In this document: piece after piece, positions 1 through 6,804 of the stretch
How positions within the stretch are numbered: the stretch's first letter is position 1
How the letters are laid out: each line of letters starts with the position of its first letter
Source of the DNA: JBDSLU01 sp039916225
GTDB lineage: Bacteria > Acidobacteriota > Vicinamibacteria > Vicinamibacterales > Vicinamibacteraceae
Direction of reading: 5' to 3'
Assembly: GCA_039916225.1 (NCBI GenBank)
Contig: JBDSLU010000379.1
Location: forward strand, 1-14,557
DNA: 14,557 bases
Made by a program: the position numbers and the translations under genes
The notes under the pieces: generated by a model
What the model was told of the DNA's origin: nothing
Database searches by the model: none
What the model saw: the letters and a program-made list of their open reading frames with translations, nothing else

Positions 1-15
1 CCTCCGTTCGTTTGG

Positions 16-34
16 GGCCGCCCGTAAGGCGGCC
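16..34. other. GC-rich hairpin downstream of cysNC
   Basis: A perfect 7-bp stem (GGCCGCC / GGCGGCC) with a 5-nt loop (CGTAA) lies about 130 bp past the cysNC stop. On the cysNC transcript it is followed by CCCCAAACG, not a U-run, so it is at best a weak intrinsic terminator. It could equally belong to a gene beyond the left edge. The inverted repeat is seen directly; the function is a guess. Confidence 0.35.
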
Positions 35-119
35 GCGGGCCCATTGTCGCATGAGCCAGTCAGGGGCGCAGTGGGTGCCCGGCGGTCGACCGGAGGCCGC
101 CGCCGGCGCGCCCGTGCAT

Positions 120-162
120 CGGCGGGCAACCGCCGGGCGCAGCTGGACGGCGGCGCCGCCGT
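120..162. terminator. Inverted repeats just after the cysNC stop
   Basis: Two more inverted repeats follow the cysNC stop codon. One is a 16-bp palindrome, ACGGCGGCGCCGCCGT (147-162), starting 3 bp past the stop. The other is a 6-bp stem CGGCGG/CCGCCG (120-135) with a 4-nt GCAA loop on the plus strand. Neither has a T-tract. Their position directly after the last operon gene suggests transcript ending or 3'-end protection, but G+C-rich DNA yields such repeats easily. No gene is visible in 1-164. Confidence 0.35.
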
Positions 163-164
163 GG

Positions 165-2099
165 CTAGCTGAACGCGCCGCGGCTTTCGAGAAGCGACAC
201 CAGGCGGTCGACGCTTTGCGCCAGCGCCTCGGTCGAGGTGTCGATCACGAGGTCGGCGTCCGTCGGGGCATCGTAGGGCGCCGACACGCCCGGGAAGTCG
301 CCCAGCTCGCCGAGCGCGGCCCGACGATAGACACCCTGCGTGTCGCGGGCCTGGCACACGTCCAACGGCGTGGCGACGTGGACGAGCAGGAAGCGGTCGG
401 CGCCCACGGCCTCCCGCGCCTTGCTCCGTACGGCGGCCTCCGGTGCCATCAGCGCACACAGCGCGATGAGGCCGGAATCGTTGAGCAGCCGGGCCACGCC
501 GGTGGCGCGGCGGACGTTCTCGGAGCGGGCCGCCGTCGTGAACCCGAGGTCGCGGCTGATCGTCTGCCGCATCTGCTTGCCGTCGATGACGGCGACGGCG
601 CGGCCGGCGTCGAACAGGCGGCGCTCGAGGGCATAGGCCAGCGTCGATTTGCCCGCCCCCTCGAAGCCGGTGAACAGCACCGTGATCGGCTGCTGGCCGA
701 ACCGCATCGTGCGCTCGGCGAGGCCGACCGCGGTCGGTGCGGCGGCCCGCGCCGCTTCACGCGTGTCGCCGTCCCAGGCGCTCGGCGCGCGATCCTCGGA
801 CAGGCGTCGATCGAGGATCATGCCGGCGCCGACCGTCCGATTGCTGAGCCGGTCGACCACGATGAAGGCGCCCATCGTCCGGTTGCGCCGGTAGGGATCG
901 ACGGCAATGGGACGGCTCAACGTGACGGTGCACCGCCCCACTTCGTTCATCGCCAGCGCGGTCGCGTCCTCGCGGCGCAGCGTGTTGACGTCGACGCGAT
1001 AGTGCAGTCGGGTGACGGTCCCGCTGACCAGGCTGGTCGCCTGCTTGACCAGGTATGGCTTGTTCGGCGCCATCGGCTCTTCGGCCATCCAGACGAGCAT
1101 GGCCTCGAAATGCCGATCGACCACGGGCACGTTGTTCGGGTGGACGAGGAGGCTGCCGCGACTGACGTCGATCTCGTCCTCGAGGACCACGGTGACCGCC
1201 ATCGGCGGAAACGCCTCGGGCACCGTGCCCTCGTAGGTGACCAGCGACTTCACCCGGCTCCGCTGGTTCGACGGCACGACGGCGATCTCGTCGCCCTCCC
1301 GAATCACGCCCGAGGCGACGGTGCCGCAGAAGCCGCGGAAGTCCAGGTTCGGCCGGTTGACGTACTGCACCGGGAACCGCAGGTCGATCAAGTTGCGATC
1401 GGAGGCGATGTGCACCGTCTCCAGCAGATGCAGCAGCGTCTCGCCCTGGTACCACGGCATGTGCGTGCTGGGCTCGACGATGTTGTCGCCCTTCAGCGCC
1501 GACAGCGGCACGACGCGCAGGTCGCCCATCTCGAGGCGGGTGGCGAAGTCGATGTATTCGCTTTTGATCCGCTCGAACACCTCTTCCGACCAGCCGACGA
1601 GGTCCATCTTGTTGATGGCCACCACGACATGCTTGATGCCGAGCAGCGAGACGATGAAGCTGTGCCGCCGCGTCTGCTGCTGGACGCCGTGGCGGGCGTC
1701 GATGAGGATGATGGCGAGGTCGCAGTTCGAGGCGCCCGTCGCCATGTTGCGCGTGTACTGCTCGTGCCCCGGACAGTCGGCGATGATGAACTTGCGCCGG
1801 CTGGTCGAGAAGTAGCGGTAGGCGACGTCGATGGTGATGCCCTGCTCGCGCTCGGCCTTGAGCCCGTCCATCAGCAGCGACAGATCGATCTCACCGCCGG
1901 TCGTCCCCTTGCGTTCGCTGTCGCGGCGGACGGCGGCGAGCTGATCTTCGTAAATCAGCTGCGTGTCGTAGAGCAGCCGCCCGATGAGCGTGCTCTTGCC
2001 ATCGTCGACGTTGCCGGCGGTGAGGAACCGGAGCAGTTCCTTGCGCTCCTGCTGCGCGAGGTAGGTGGTGATGTCGGGGGTGGCGACGGCGTCGGCCAT
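165..2099 (-). CDS. cysNC: CysN-CysC fusion: sulfate adenylyltransferase large subunit with divergent APS-kinase domain
   Basis: A 644-residue cytosolic fusion. The N-terminal part is the GTPase subunit of ATP sulfurylase, which with CysD makes APS from ATP and sulfate driven by GTP hydrolysis. G1 is GNVDDGKST (29-37), G3 DCPGHEQY (108-115) and G4 NKMD (163-166); EF-Tu-like beta-barrel domains follow to about 435. Residues 470-640 are APS-kinase-like with a good P-loop (GFEGAGKST, 478-486) and NVRR (528-531). However, the kinase DGDN-type motif reads DGKQ (506-509), the SP[FY]R segment reads APEA (552-555), DPKGLY reads DTQGVY and FTGxxDPYE reads FPGVSAPYD, so kinase activity is doubtful. The start is the ATG sharing one base with the cysD stop (TGATG), with AAGGAGG 10 nt upstream inside cysD. 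A further 194 codons are open upstream but are cysD read out of frame. Third gene of the permease-cysD-cysNC operon. Confidence 0.96.
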   Translation of the reverse strand: MADAVATPDITTYLAQQERKELLRFLTAGNVDDGKSTLIGRLLYDTQLIYEDQLAAVRRDSERKGTTGGEIDLSLLMDGLKAEREQGITIDVAYRYFSTSRRKFIIADCPGHEQYTRNMATGASNCDLAIILIDARHGVQQQTRRHSFIVSLLGIKHVVVAINKMDLVGWSEEVFERIKSEYIDFATRLEMGDLRVVPLSALKGDNIVEPSTHMPWYQGETLLHLLETVHIASDRNLIDLRFPVQYVNRPNLDFRGFCGTVASGVIREGDEIAVVPSNQRSRVKSLVTYEGTVPEAFPPMAVTVVLEDEIDVSRGSLLVHPNNVPVVDRHFEAMLVWMAEEPMAPNKPYLVKQATSLVSGTVTRLHYRVDVNTLRREDATALAMNEVGRCTVTLSRPIAVDPYRRNRTMGAFIVVDRLSNRTVGAGMILDRRLSEDRAPSAWDGDTREAARAAAPTAVGLAERTMRFGQQPITVLFTGFEGAGKSTLAYALERRLFDAGRAVAVIDGKQMRQTISRDLGFTTAARSENVRRATGVARLLNDSGLIALCALMAPEAAVRSKAREAVGADRFLLVHVATPLDVCQARDTQGVYRRAALGELGDFPGVSAPYDAPTDADLVIDTSTEALAQSVDRLVSLLESRGAFS

Positions 2100-3007
2100 C
2101 AGAAGTACCCCTCCTTCTTCTTCTGCTCCATCGAGCCCGACTCGTCGTGATCGATGGCGCGCCCCTGCCGCTCGGAGGTGGTCGCGACCAGCATCTCCTC
2201 GACGATGTCCGGCACGGTCACCGCCGTCGACTCCATCGCGCCCGTGAACGGATAGCAGCCGAGGGTGCGGAATCGCACCAGCTTCTGCTGGACCACCTCG
2301 TCGGGCTGCAGGGGCAGGCGATCGTCGTCCACCATGATCAGCATGCCGTTGCGCTCGACCACCGGCCGGACCTTGGCGAAGTAGAGCGGAACGACCGGGA
2401 TGTTCTCGAGATGGACGTACTGCCACACGTCGAGCTCGGTCCAGTTCGACAGCGGGAAGACGCGGATGCTCTCGCCCTTGTCGATGCGGCCGTTGTAGAG
2501 GTTCCACAGCTCGGGCCGCTGGTTCTTCGGATCCCACTGGTGGAAGCGATCGCGGAAGGAGTAGACGCGCTCCTTGGCCCGCGACTTCTCTTCGTCGCGG
2601 CGCGCCCCGCCGTAGGCCGCGTCGAAGCCGTGCGCCTCGAGCGCCTGCAGCAACGCCTGCGTCTTCATGACGTCCGTCCACTTCTTGCTGCCGGCCGTGA
2701 TCGGGTGGAGGGCCTGCGCCTCCGGCGACCGGTTCGTGTGGACGATCAGCTTGATGCCGTGCTCCTTGGCGAAGGCGTCACGGAACGAGACCATCTCGCG
2801 GAATTTCCACGTCGTGTCGACGTGGAGGAGCGGGAACGGCAGGCGGCCGGGATGGAACGCCTTGATGGCCAGACGGACCATGACCGACGAATCCTTGCCG
2901 ATCGAATAGAGCATGACCGGGTTCTCGAACTCGGCCGCCACTTCACGAATGATGTGGATACTCTCGGCCTCGAGCTGACGCAGGTGGGAGAGGCTGTAGG
3001 TACTCAT
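2099..3007 (-). CDS. cysD: Sulfate adenylyltransferase small subunit CysD
   Basis: A 302-residue protein, the normal CysD length. CysD is the catalytic PP-loop subunit that transfers AMP from ATP to sulfate to form APS, in complex with the GTPase CysN. Visible motifs: the PP-loop YSIGKDSSVM (34-43), HVDTTWKFREM (62-72), ARRDEEKSRAKERV (135-148) and RVFPLSNWTELDVWQY (182-197), all hallmarks of the CysD branch of the PAPS-reductase-like family. The start ATG overlaps the permease stop as ATGA (3004-3007). No clear Shine-Dalgarno is seen, so translational coupling to the permease is likely. The 3' end carries the ribosome-binding site of cysN, encoding the lysine-rich tail EQKKKEGYF. It is the first enzyme of assimilatory sulfate activation. 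Confidence 0.98.
   Translation of the reverse strand: MSTYSLSHLRQLEAESIHIIREVAAEFENPVMLYSIGKDSSVMVRLAIKAFHPGRLPFPLLHVDTTWKFREMVSFRDAFAKEHGIKLIVHTNRSPEAQALHPITAGSKKWTDVMKTQALLQALEAHGFDAAYGGARRDEEKSRAKERVYSFRDRFHQWDPKNQRPELWNLYNGRIDKGESIRVFPLSNWTELDVWQYVHLENIPVVPLYFAKVRPVVERNGMLIMVDDDRLPLQPDEVVQQKLVRFRTLGCYPFTGAMESTAVTVPDIVEEMLVATTSERQGRAIDHDESGSMEQKKKEGYF
2108..2116 (-). promoter_or_regulatory. Ribosome-binding site of cysNC inside cysD
   Basis: AAGGAGGGG on the minus strand lies about 10 nt before the cysN ATG at 2099. It is the strongest Shine-Dalgarno match in the window and decides the cysNC start over the longer upstream open frame. It lies within the last codons of cysD, so both subunits can be made in balanced amounts from one message. 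Confidence 0.75.
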
Positions 3008-4815
3008 CGGAACGGATAGAACACAGGAACCAGGCCGACCGTGACGGCCATGCAGATCAGATCGAGCGGCAGCCCGATCCTGGCGAAATCGGCGAAGCGA
3101 TACCCACCCGGCCCGTAGACCATCAGATGGGTCTGGTAGCCGAGCGGCGTGGCGAACCCGGCCGAGGCGGCAATGGCGACGGCGATGGCGAACGGCAGCA
3201 GGTGGACCCCCATCTGCGCCGCCGCCGCTTGCGCGATCGGAAAGGCCAGCGCCACCGCCGCGTTGTTGGTCACGAGCTCGGTGAAGAACAGCGTCAGGAG
3301 ATAGACGCCGGCCAGGACGCCCCACGGCCCGAAGCCGCGCGCCACGCCGATGATGCCCGACGCCACCTGGTCGCCGAGGCCCGTCTTCTGGATGGCCTGG
3401 CCGATCACCAGCGCGCCGATGATGCCGAGGAGAACGGGGAAATCGACGCTCTTGCGCGCCGCGTCGGTCGACAGGCAGCCGGCCGTCAGCATCGCCGCGG
3501 CCCCGAGCGTGGCGGCCAGGAAGATGCTGATCCCCAGCACCTCTCCGAGCGACGCCACCACCACCATCACGGTGAGGATGGCTACCGCCAGCCAGGCCCG
3601 CTCGTGACGCAGCGGGCGGGCGCCGTCGACCGCGGAGACGAGCAGGAAGTCGCGGTCGTTGCGGTGGCGGGCGACGAAGTCGGGATGCCCCTGCAGGAGG
3701 AGCGCGTCGCCAGGAGCGATGCGGATGTCGCCGATCTTGCCTTGGATGCGCTCGCCATCGCGATAGACGGCGATGACCGCCGCATCGTAGCGGGTGCGGA
3801 AGTGGGACTCGCGGATCGAGCGGCCGACCAGCCCGGACGTGCCGCTGACGACGACCTCGATCAGCAGGTGGTTGAGGCGCGACGCCGTGACCTTGCACAC
3901 CTCGTCGGTCGCCGGCACGAGTCCGCGGATGCGTTGCAGGTCGACGATCGAATCGACGACGCCGACGAAGACCAGCCGATCGTGCGGATGGAGGACCTGG
4001 TCAGGGCCGACCGCGACCAGCGTCTCGCCGCTCCGTTCGATCGCGCTCAGGAACGCGCCCGGCAGCCGGCGCAGGCCGGCCCGCTCGATCGTCTGCCCGG
4101 CCACCGCGCTGCCCGGCTCGACGAGCATCTCGATGGTGTACTGGCGGGCATCCGCGACGTCGGCGAGGAAGGCGCGCCGCTCGGGCAGCAGCCACTTCGA
4201 CGCCAGCAGGATGAATGCCACGCCGATGAGCGCGACCGGAAGACCGATCGGCGTCAGGGTGAACATCCCCAGGAGCGGAACCGAGGGATCCAGCTTCTGC
4301 GCCGCCACGAGCTGTGCCTGGACGACGAGGTTCGTGCTGGTCCCGATCAGCGTGCAGACGCCGCCGAGAATCGCCGCATAACTCAGTGGGATGAAGAGCT
4401 TGGAGGGGCTGAGCCCGCTCTTCTTGCACCAGTCGTTGACGACCGGGATGAACATCGCCACCACCGGCGTGTTGTTCAGGAACGCGCTGACCCCGACCAC
4501 CGGCAGCATCAGCCGCAGCTGGCCGTCGGCCACGCTCTTCGGGATGCCCAGCAGCCGGTCGGTGATCAGCTGGAGACCGCCCGTTTCGGTGAGACCGGCG
4601 GCCGCGATGAACAGCATCCCGACGGTGAGGACGCCTTCGTTCCCGAACTGCGCGGCGAGGTCACGCGGCGACGGCAACGAATGCCCGGCCAGGCCGATGG
4701 TCGTCAGCAGGACGGCCCCGCCCACCAGCACGACATCGGGCGTGGCCCAGTTGTTCCACAACGCGACGAACACGGCCACGACGACCGTCAGCACGACCCA
4801 CGCTTCCCACGACAT
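3004..4815 (-). CDS. SLC13/DASS-family anion (probable sulfate) permease with two RCK_C domains
   Basis: A 603-residue inner-membrane transporter. Hydrophobic segments occupy about 1-210 and 405-603. Two soluble RCK_C/TrkA_C-type domains sit between them, at about 222-300 and 312-397. The paired SLC13 motifs are present: NNT at 114-116 in SAFLNNTPVV, followed by GTSTN (158-162), and TNN at 516-518 in TELVTNNAAV, followed by PLGYQTHLMVYGPGGY (557-572). This layout matches SAC1/SLT-like sulfate transporters of algae and bacteria. The family also carries dicarboxylates and other anions, so sulfate is inferred from the operon with cysD and cysNC (4-bp ATGA overlap with cysD). The start ATG at 4815 has no Shine-Dalgarno, but a TATTAT box lies 9 nt upstream. 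Confidence 0.92.
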   Translation of the reverse strand: MSWEAWVVLTVVVAVFVALWNNWATPDVVLVGGAVLLTTIGLAGHSLPSPRDLAAQFGNEGVLTVGMLFIAAAGLTETGGLQLITDRLLGIPKSVADGQLRLMLPVVGVSAFLNNTPVVAMFIPVVNDWCKKSGLSPSKLFIPLSYAAILGGVCTLIGTSTNLVVQAQLVAAQKLDPSVPLLGMFTLTPIGLPVALIGVAFILLASKWLLPERRAFLADVADARQYTIEMLVEPGSAVAGQTIERAGLRRLPGAFLSAIERSGETLVAVGPDQVLHPHDRLVFVGVVDSIVDLQRIRGLVPATDEVCKVTASRLNHLLIEVVVSGTSGLVGRSIRESHFRTRYDAAVIAVYRDGERIQGKIGDIRIAPGDALLLQGHPDFVARHRNDRDFLLVSAVDGARPLRHERAWLAVAILTVMVVVASLGEVLGISIFLAATLGAAAMLTAGCLSTDAARKSVDFPVLLGIIGALVIGQAIQKTGLGDQVASGIIGVARGFGPWGVLAGVYLLTLFFTELVTNNAAVALAFPIAQAAAAQMGVHLLPFAIAVAIAASAGFATPLGYQTHLMVYGPGGYRFADFARIGLPLDLICMAVTVGLVPVFYPFR

Positions 4816-4822
4816 TCGATGT

Positions 4823-4829
4823 CATAATA
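4823..4829. promoter_or_regulatory. Shared -10-like box between the divergent sulfate genes
   Basis: The AT-rich patch CATAATA reads CATAAT on the plus strand (one base from TATAAT, 58 nt before the sat-cysC ATG at 4886) and TATTAT on the minus strand (last base 9 nt from the permease ATG at 4815). If used on the minus strand the permease message would be leaderless or nearly so. No convincing -35 is seen on either strand. In 70 bp of otherwise GC-rich spacer it is the only promoter-like patch, so the two transcripts may compete for it. Motif match only. Confidence 0.45.
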
Positions 4830-4885
4830 CAGGCTCCGTCTCGGCCGTCCTGCCGCGCTCTGTGCCTGCTGCACGGTCCCCCGCC

Positions 4886-6418
4886 ATGTCTTCGTCCCAG
4901 GTCGATCCCCCCGACGGCGTCGCTGCATCCGCAACCTCGCGCGCCGCTCGCTCAGGCTGGGCCGGAACCGATGAGGCCGCCGAGCTGGCGGGAGGTCTGT
5001 CGACGTGGCCTTCGCATGTGCTGAGCGCCGATCAGGCGGCGACGCTCCTGCGGCTGCTCGATGGCGTCTACCAGCCGCTCGCCGGCTTCATGACCGCCGC
5101 GGAGGCCGCAGGCGTCCGCTCGACACAGACCCTCGGCGACGGCACCTGGTGGCCCGTCCCGGTCATCCTCGACGTCCAGCCGGCGACGGCCGAACGGCTT
5201 GCCACCGGCGGGCCCCTGGTGCTTCGCGAGGCGGAAGGTCGTGCCGTGGCGGTGATCCGCGAGGGACGCGCCTGGCAGGAGGGCGCCGGGTGGCGCGTCG
5301 GCGGCACGGTCGTGGGGCTGCAGGCACCGCCGGTGTACGACCTGATCGACGTGCGGCTCTCCCCCACCGAGGTCGGCGACGAAATCGCCCGTCGCGGCTG
5401 GCGCGCAGCCATCGCCGTGCCGGTCGAGCGTGTCCTGCACCGCGCCGACGTCGAGGCGCTCGAACAGCTCGCCGCCGCCCATGACGCCGGGCTGGTGATC
5501 CTCGGCGTCGTTGACGCAGGTGTGGTTGCCGACCGCGATCGGTATGCCCGCCTGCGGGCGCTGCGCGCGGCGGTCGCCCGTTTCGCGCCCGGGCGCGGCG
5601 TGCTCGTCCTCGATACGCGGCCCGCCGCGGAAGGACGGGCCGGATCGGCCATCGATGCGGTCGTGGCACGCGCCTTCGGCTGCGCACGCGTCGTGGCCTG
5701 GGACGCGGCGGACGAGGCGCTGCTCGCGGCCGGCCGTCGCGTTGGCGTGGCGGTAGACCGCCTCGCGTCGGCGCCGCCGGCGCCGGCCGATTCCAGCGCC
5801 GAGGCGCGCGCGGCCTGGACGTTTCCGGAGGTGGCGGCGGAGCTCGATCGCCAGGCGCCGTCGGCGTGGACGCGCGGTGTCACGGTGTTCTTCACCGGTC
5901 TGTCGGGCTCCGGCAAGTCGACGATCGCGAACGCCCTGCGCGTCCGCCTGCTCGAAGAGGGCCGCCGCACCGTCACGCTGCTCGACGGCGATCTGGTGCG
6001 CACGCACTTGTCATCCGAGCTCGGCTTCTCGCGCGAGCACCGGACGCTGAACGTACGACGCATCGCCTTCGTCGCCGCCGAGATCACCCGGCACGGCGGG
6101 GTGGCCATCTGCGCGCCGATCGCCCCGTACACGGCGCTGCGCCTCGACGCGCGGGCGCTCGTCGAGGCGGCGGGGATCTTCCTGCTGGTGTATGTCGCGA
6201 CGCCGATCGAGGTCTGTGAGGCGCGTGATCCGAAAGGGCTGTATCAGCGCGCCCGGGCGGGCACGCTGCCGGAGTTCACCGGCGTCTCCGATCCGTATGA
6301 GGTCCCGGACGATGCCGACGTGACGATCGATGCGAGCCGGACGACGGTGGCCCAGGCCGTCGATACGTTGATCGCCGCGCTCGAGGCGCGGGGTCTGCTC
6401 AGGCCGACGACCGGCTGA
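4886..6418 (+). CDS. cysC: Sat-CysC-type fusion: degenerate ATP-sulfurylase domain plus intact APS kinase
   Basis: A 510-residue soluble protein in ATP-sulfurylase/APS-kinase fusion order. Residues 40-145 resemble the sulfurylase PUA-like N-domain (LLDGVYQPLAGFM, WWPVPVILDV). Residues 150-300 align with the catalytic domain, but the FQTRNPMHRAH motif reads VPVERVLHRAD (178-188) and the GRDHAG loop reads WDAADE (272-277). ATP-sulfurylase activity is therefore unlikely, and the domain is also shortened before the linker. Residues 328-505 are a canonical APS kinase that makes PAPS from APS and ATP: P-loop GLSGSGKST (338-346), LDGDLVR (366-372), NVRRI (389-393), APIAPY (410-415), DPKGLYQRARAG (448-459), FTGVSDPYE (464-472). 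The ATG at 4886 is the first sensible start after the divergent permease; no clear Shine-Dalgarno is seen. It diverges from the permease-cysD-cysNC operon and probably supplies its kinase step. Confidence 0.93.
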   Translation: MSSSQVDPPDGVAASATSRAARSGWAGTDEAAELAGGLSTWPSHVLSADQAATLLRLLDGVYQPLAGFMTAAEAAGVRSTQTLGDGTWWPVPVILDVQPATAERLATGGPLVLREAEGRAVAVIREGRAWQEGAGWRVGGTVVGLQAPPVYDLIDVRLSPTEVGDEIARRGWRAAIAVPVERVLHRADVEALEQLAAAHDAGLVILGVVDAGVVADRDRYARLRALRAAVARFAPGRGVLVLDTRPAAEGRAGSAIDAVVARAFGCARVVAWDAADEALLAAGRRVGVAVDRLASAPPAPADSSAEARAAWTFPEVAAELDRQAPSAWTRGVTVFFTGLSGSGKSTIANALRVRLLEEGRRTVTLLDGDLVRTHLSSELGFSREHRTLNVRRIAFVAAEITRHGGVAICAPIAPYTALRLDARALVEAAGIFLLVYVATPIEVCEARDPKGLYQRARAGTLPEFTGVSDPYEVPDDADVTIDASRTTVAQAVDTLIAALEARGLLRPTTG

Positions 6419-6641
6419 GGGCGAGACGGGGGCCGGCGCGGCGGCCGATGGCCGGCGCCGGTGCCGGCTCGTCGACGAGGTCGGCCTTCTGGTGCTGAAC
6501 CGCCAGCCCGTTGGCGGTCACGATGCGCACCGCATAGGTGATCGGCATCGGCTCGAGCATGGCCTTGACGGCCGCCAGCACCATCGGCGCGTAGCGGTCC
6601 TCGTCGTCGGGCGTCAGAGTCGAAACGAAATGAATGTCCAT
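6399..6641 (-). CDS. Small uncharacterised protein (80 aa)
   Basis: I do not recognise the family. The 80-residue product starts MDIHFVSTLTPDDEDRYAPM, has a soluble alternating pattern through about residue 50 (VLAAVKAMLEPMPITYAVRI) and ends in a Pro/Ala/Arg-rich tail that is probably disordered. There is no signal peptide, membrane segment or cysteine. A good Shine-Dalgarno (GGAAG) lies 5 nt before the ATG, and the start is immediately followed by protein-like rather than shadow-like sequence. It converges on sat-cysC and the two genes overlap tail-to-tail by 20 bp. No functional link can be read from the sequence. The coding call rests on the ribosome-binding site, composition and free position, so it is moderately secure. 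Confidence 0.6.
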   Translation of the reverse strand: MDIHFVSTLTPDDEDRYAPMVLAAVKAMLEPMPITYAVRIVTANGLAVQHQKADLVDEPAPAPAIGRRAGPRLALSRSSA

Positions 6642-6786
6642 GGTGGCTTCCGCGGCCCCACAGTGCAAGGCTCGTTCCGCCGGCCCGGAGCTGTTTGCGC
6701 GCCGCGACTCGCGGATTCCTGGCCGTCCCGCGCAGTGCCGGCGCGGTTTCGTCGTAAGAAAGTCCCGCCGTGGCGCGCCTTTTGGG

Positions 6787-6792
6787 TAGAGT
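6787..6792 (+). promoter_or_regulatory. -10-like box just upstream of the sigma-54 activator
   Basis: TAGAGT fits a TANNNT -10 box, with its last base 13 nt before the ATG at 6805. No Shine-Dalgarno precedes that ATG, so a leader of only about 6 nt is possible. The rest of 6642-6804 shows no recognisable operator. Weak on its own; supported by similar spacing at three other genes in the window. Confidence 0.3.
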
Positions 6793-6804
6793 TGGTCTGA
6801 CCCG

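Noticed and set aside
12..2150. A 712-codon open frame on the plus strand across cysNC
   Set aside because: It is antisense to an unmistakable CysNC, and its His/Asp/Arg/Gly-rich translation has no domain; a GC-skewed shadow frame.
2100..2681. Extending cysNC 194 codons upstream
   Set aside because: The extra residues are cysD read in another frame; the ATG at 2099 has a strong ribosome-binding site and the family N-terminus.
3127..4827. A 566-codon plus-strand frame across the permease
   Set aside because: Low-complexity Arg/Asp/His-rich translation opposite a clear membrane transporter; shadow frame.
4391..4885. Extending the sat-cysC-type gene 165 codons upstream
   Set aside because: The extension is antisense to the permease and does not resemble a sulfurylase N-terminus.
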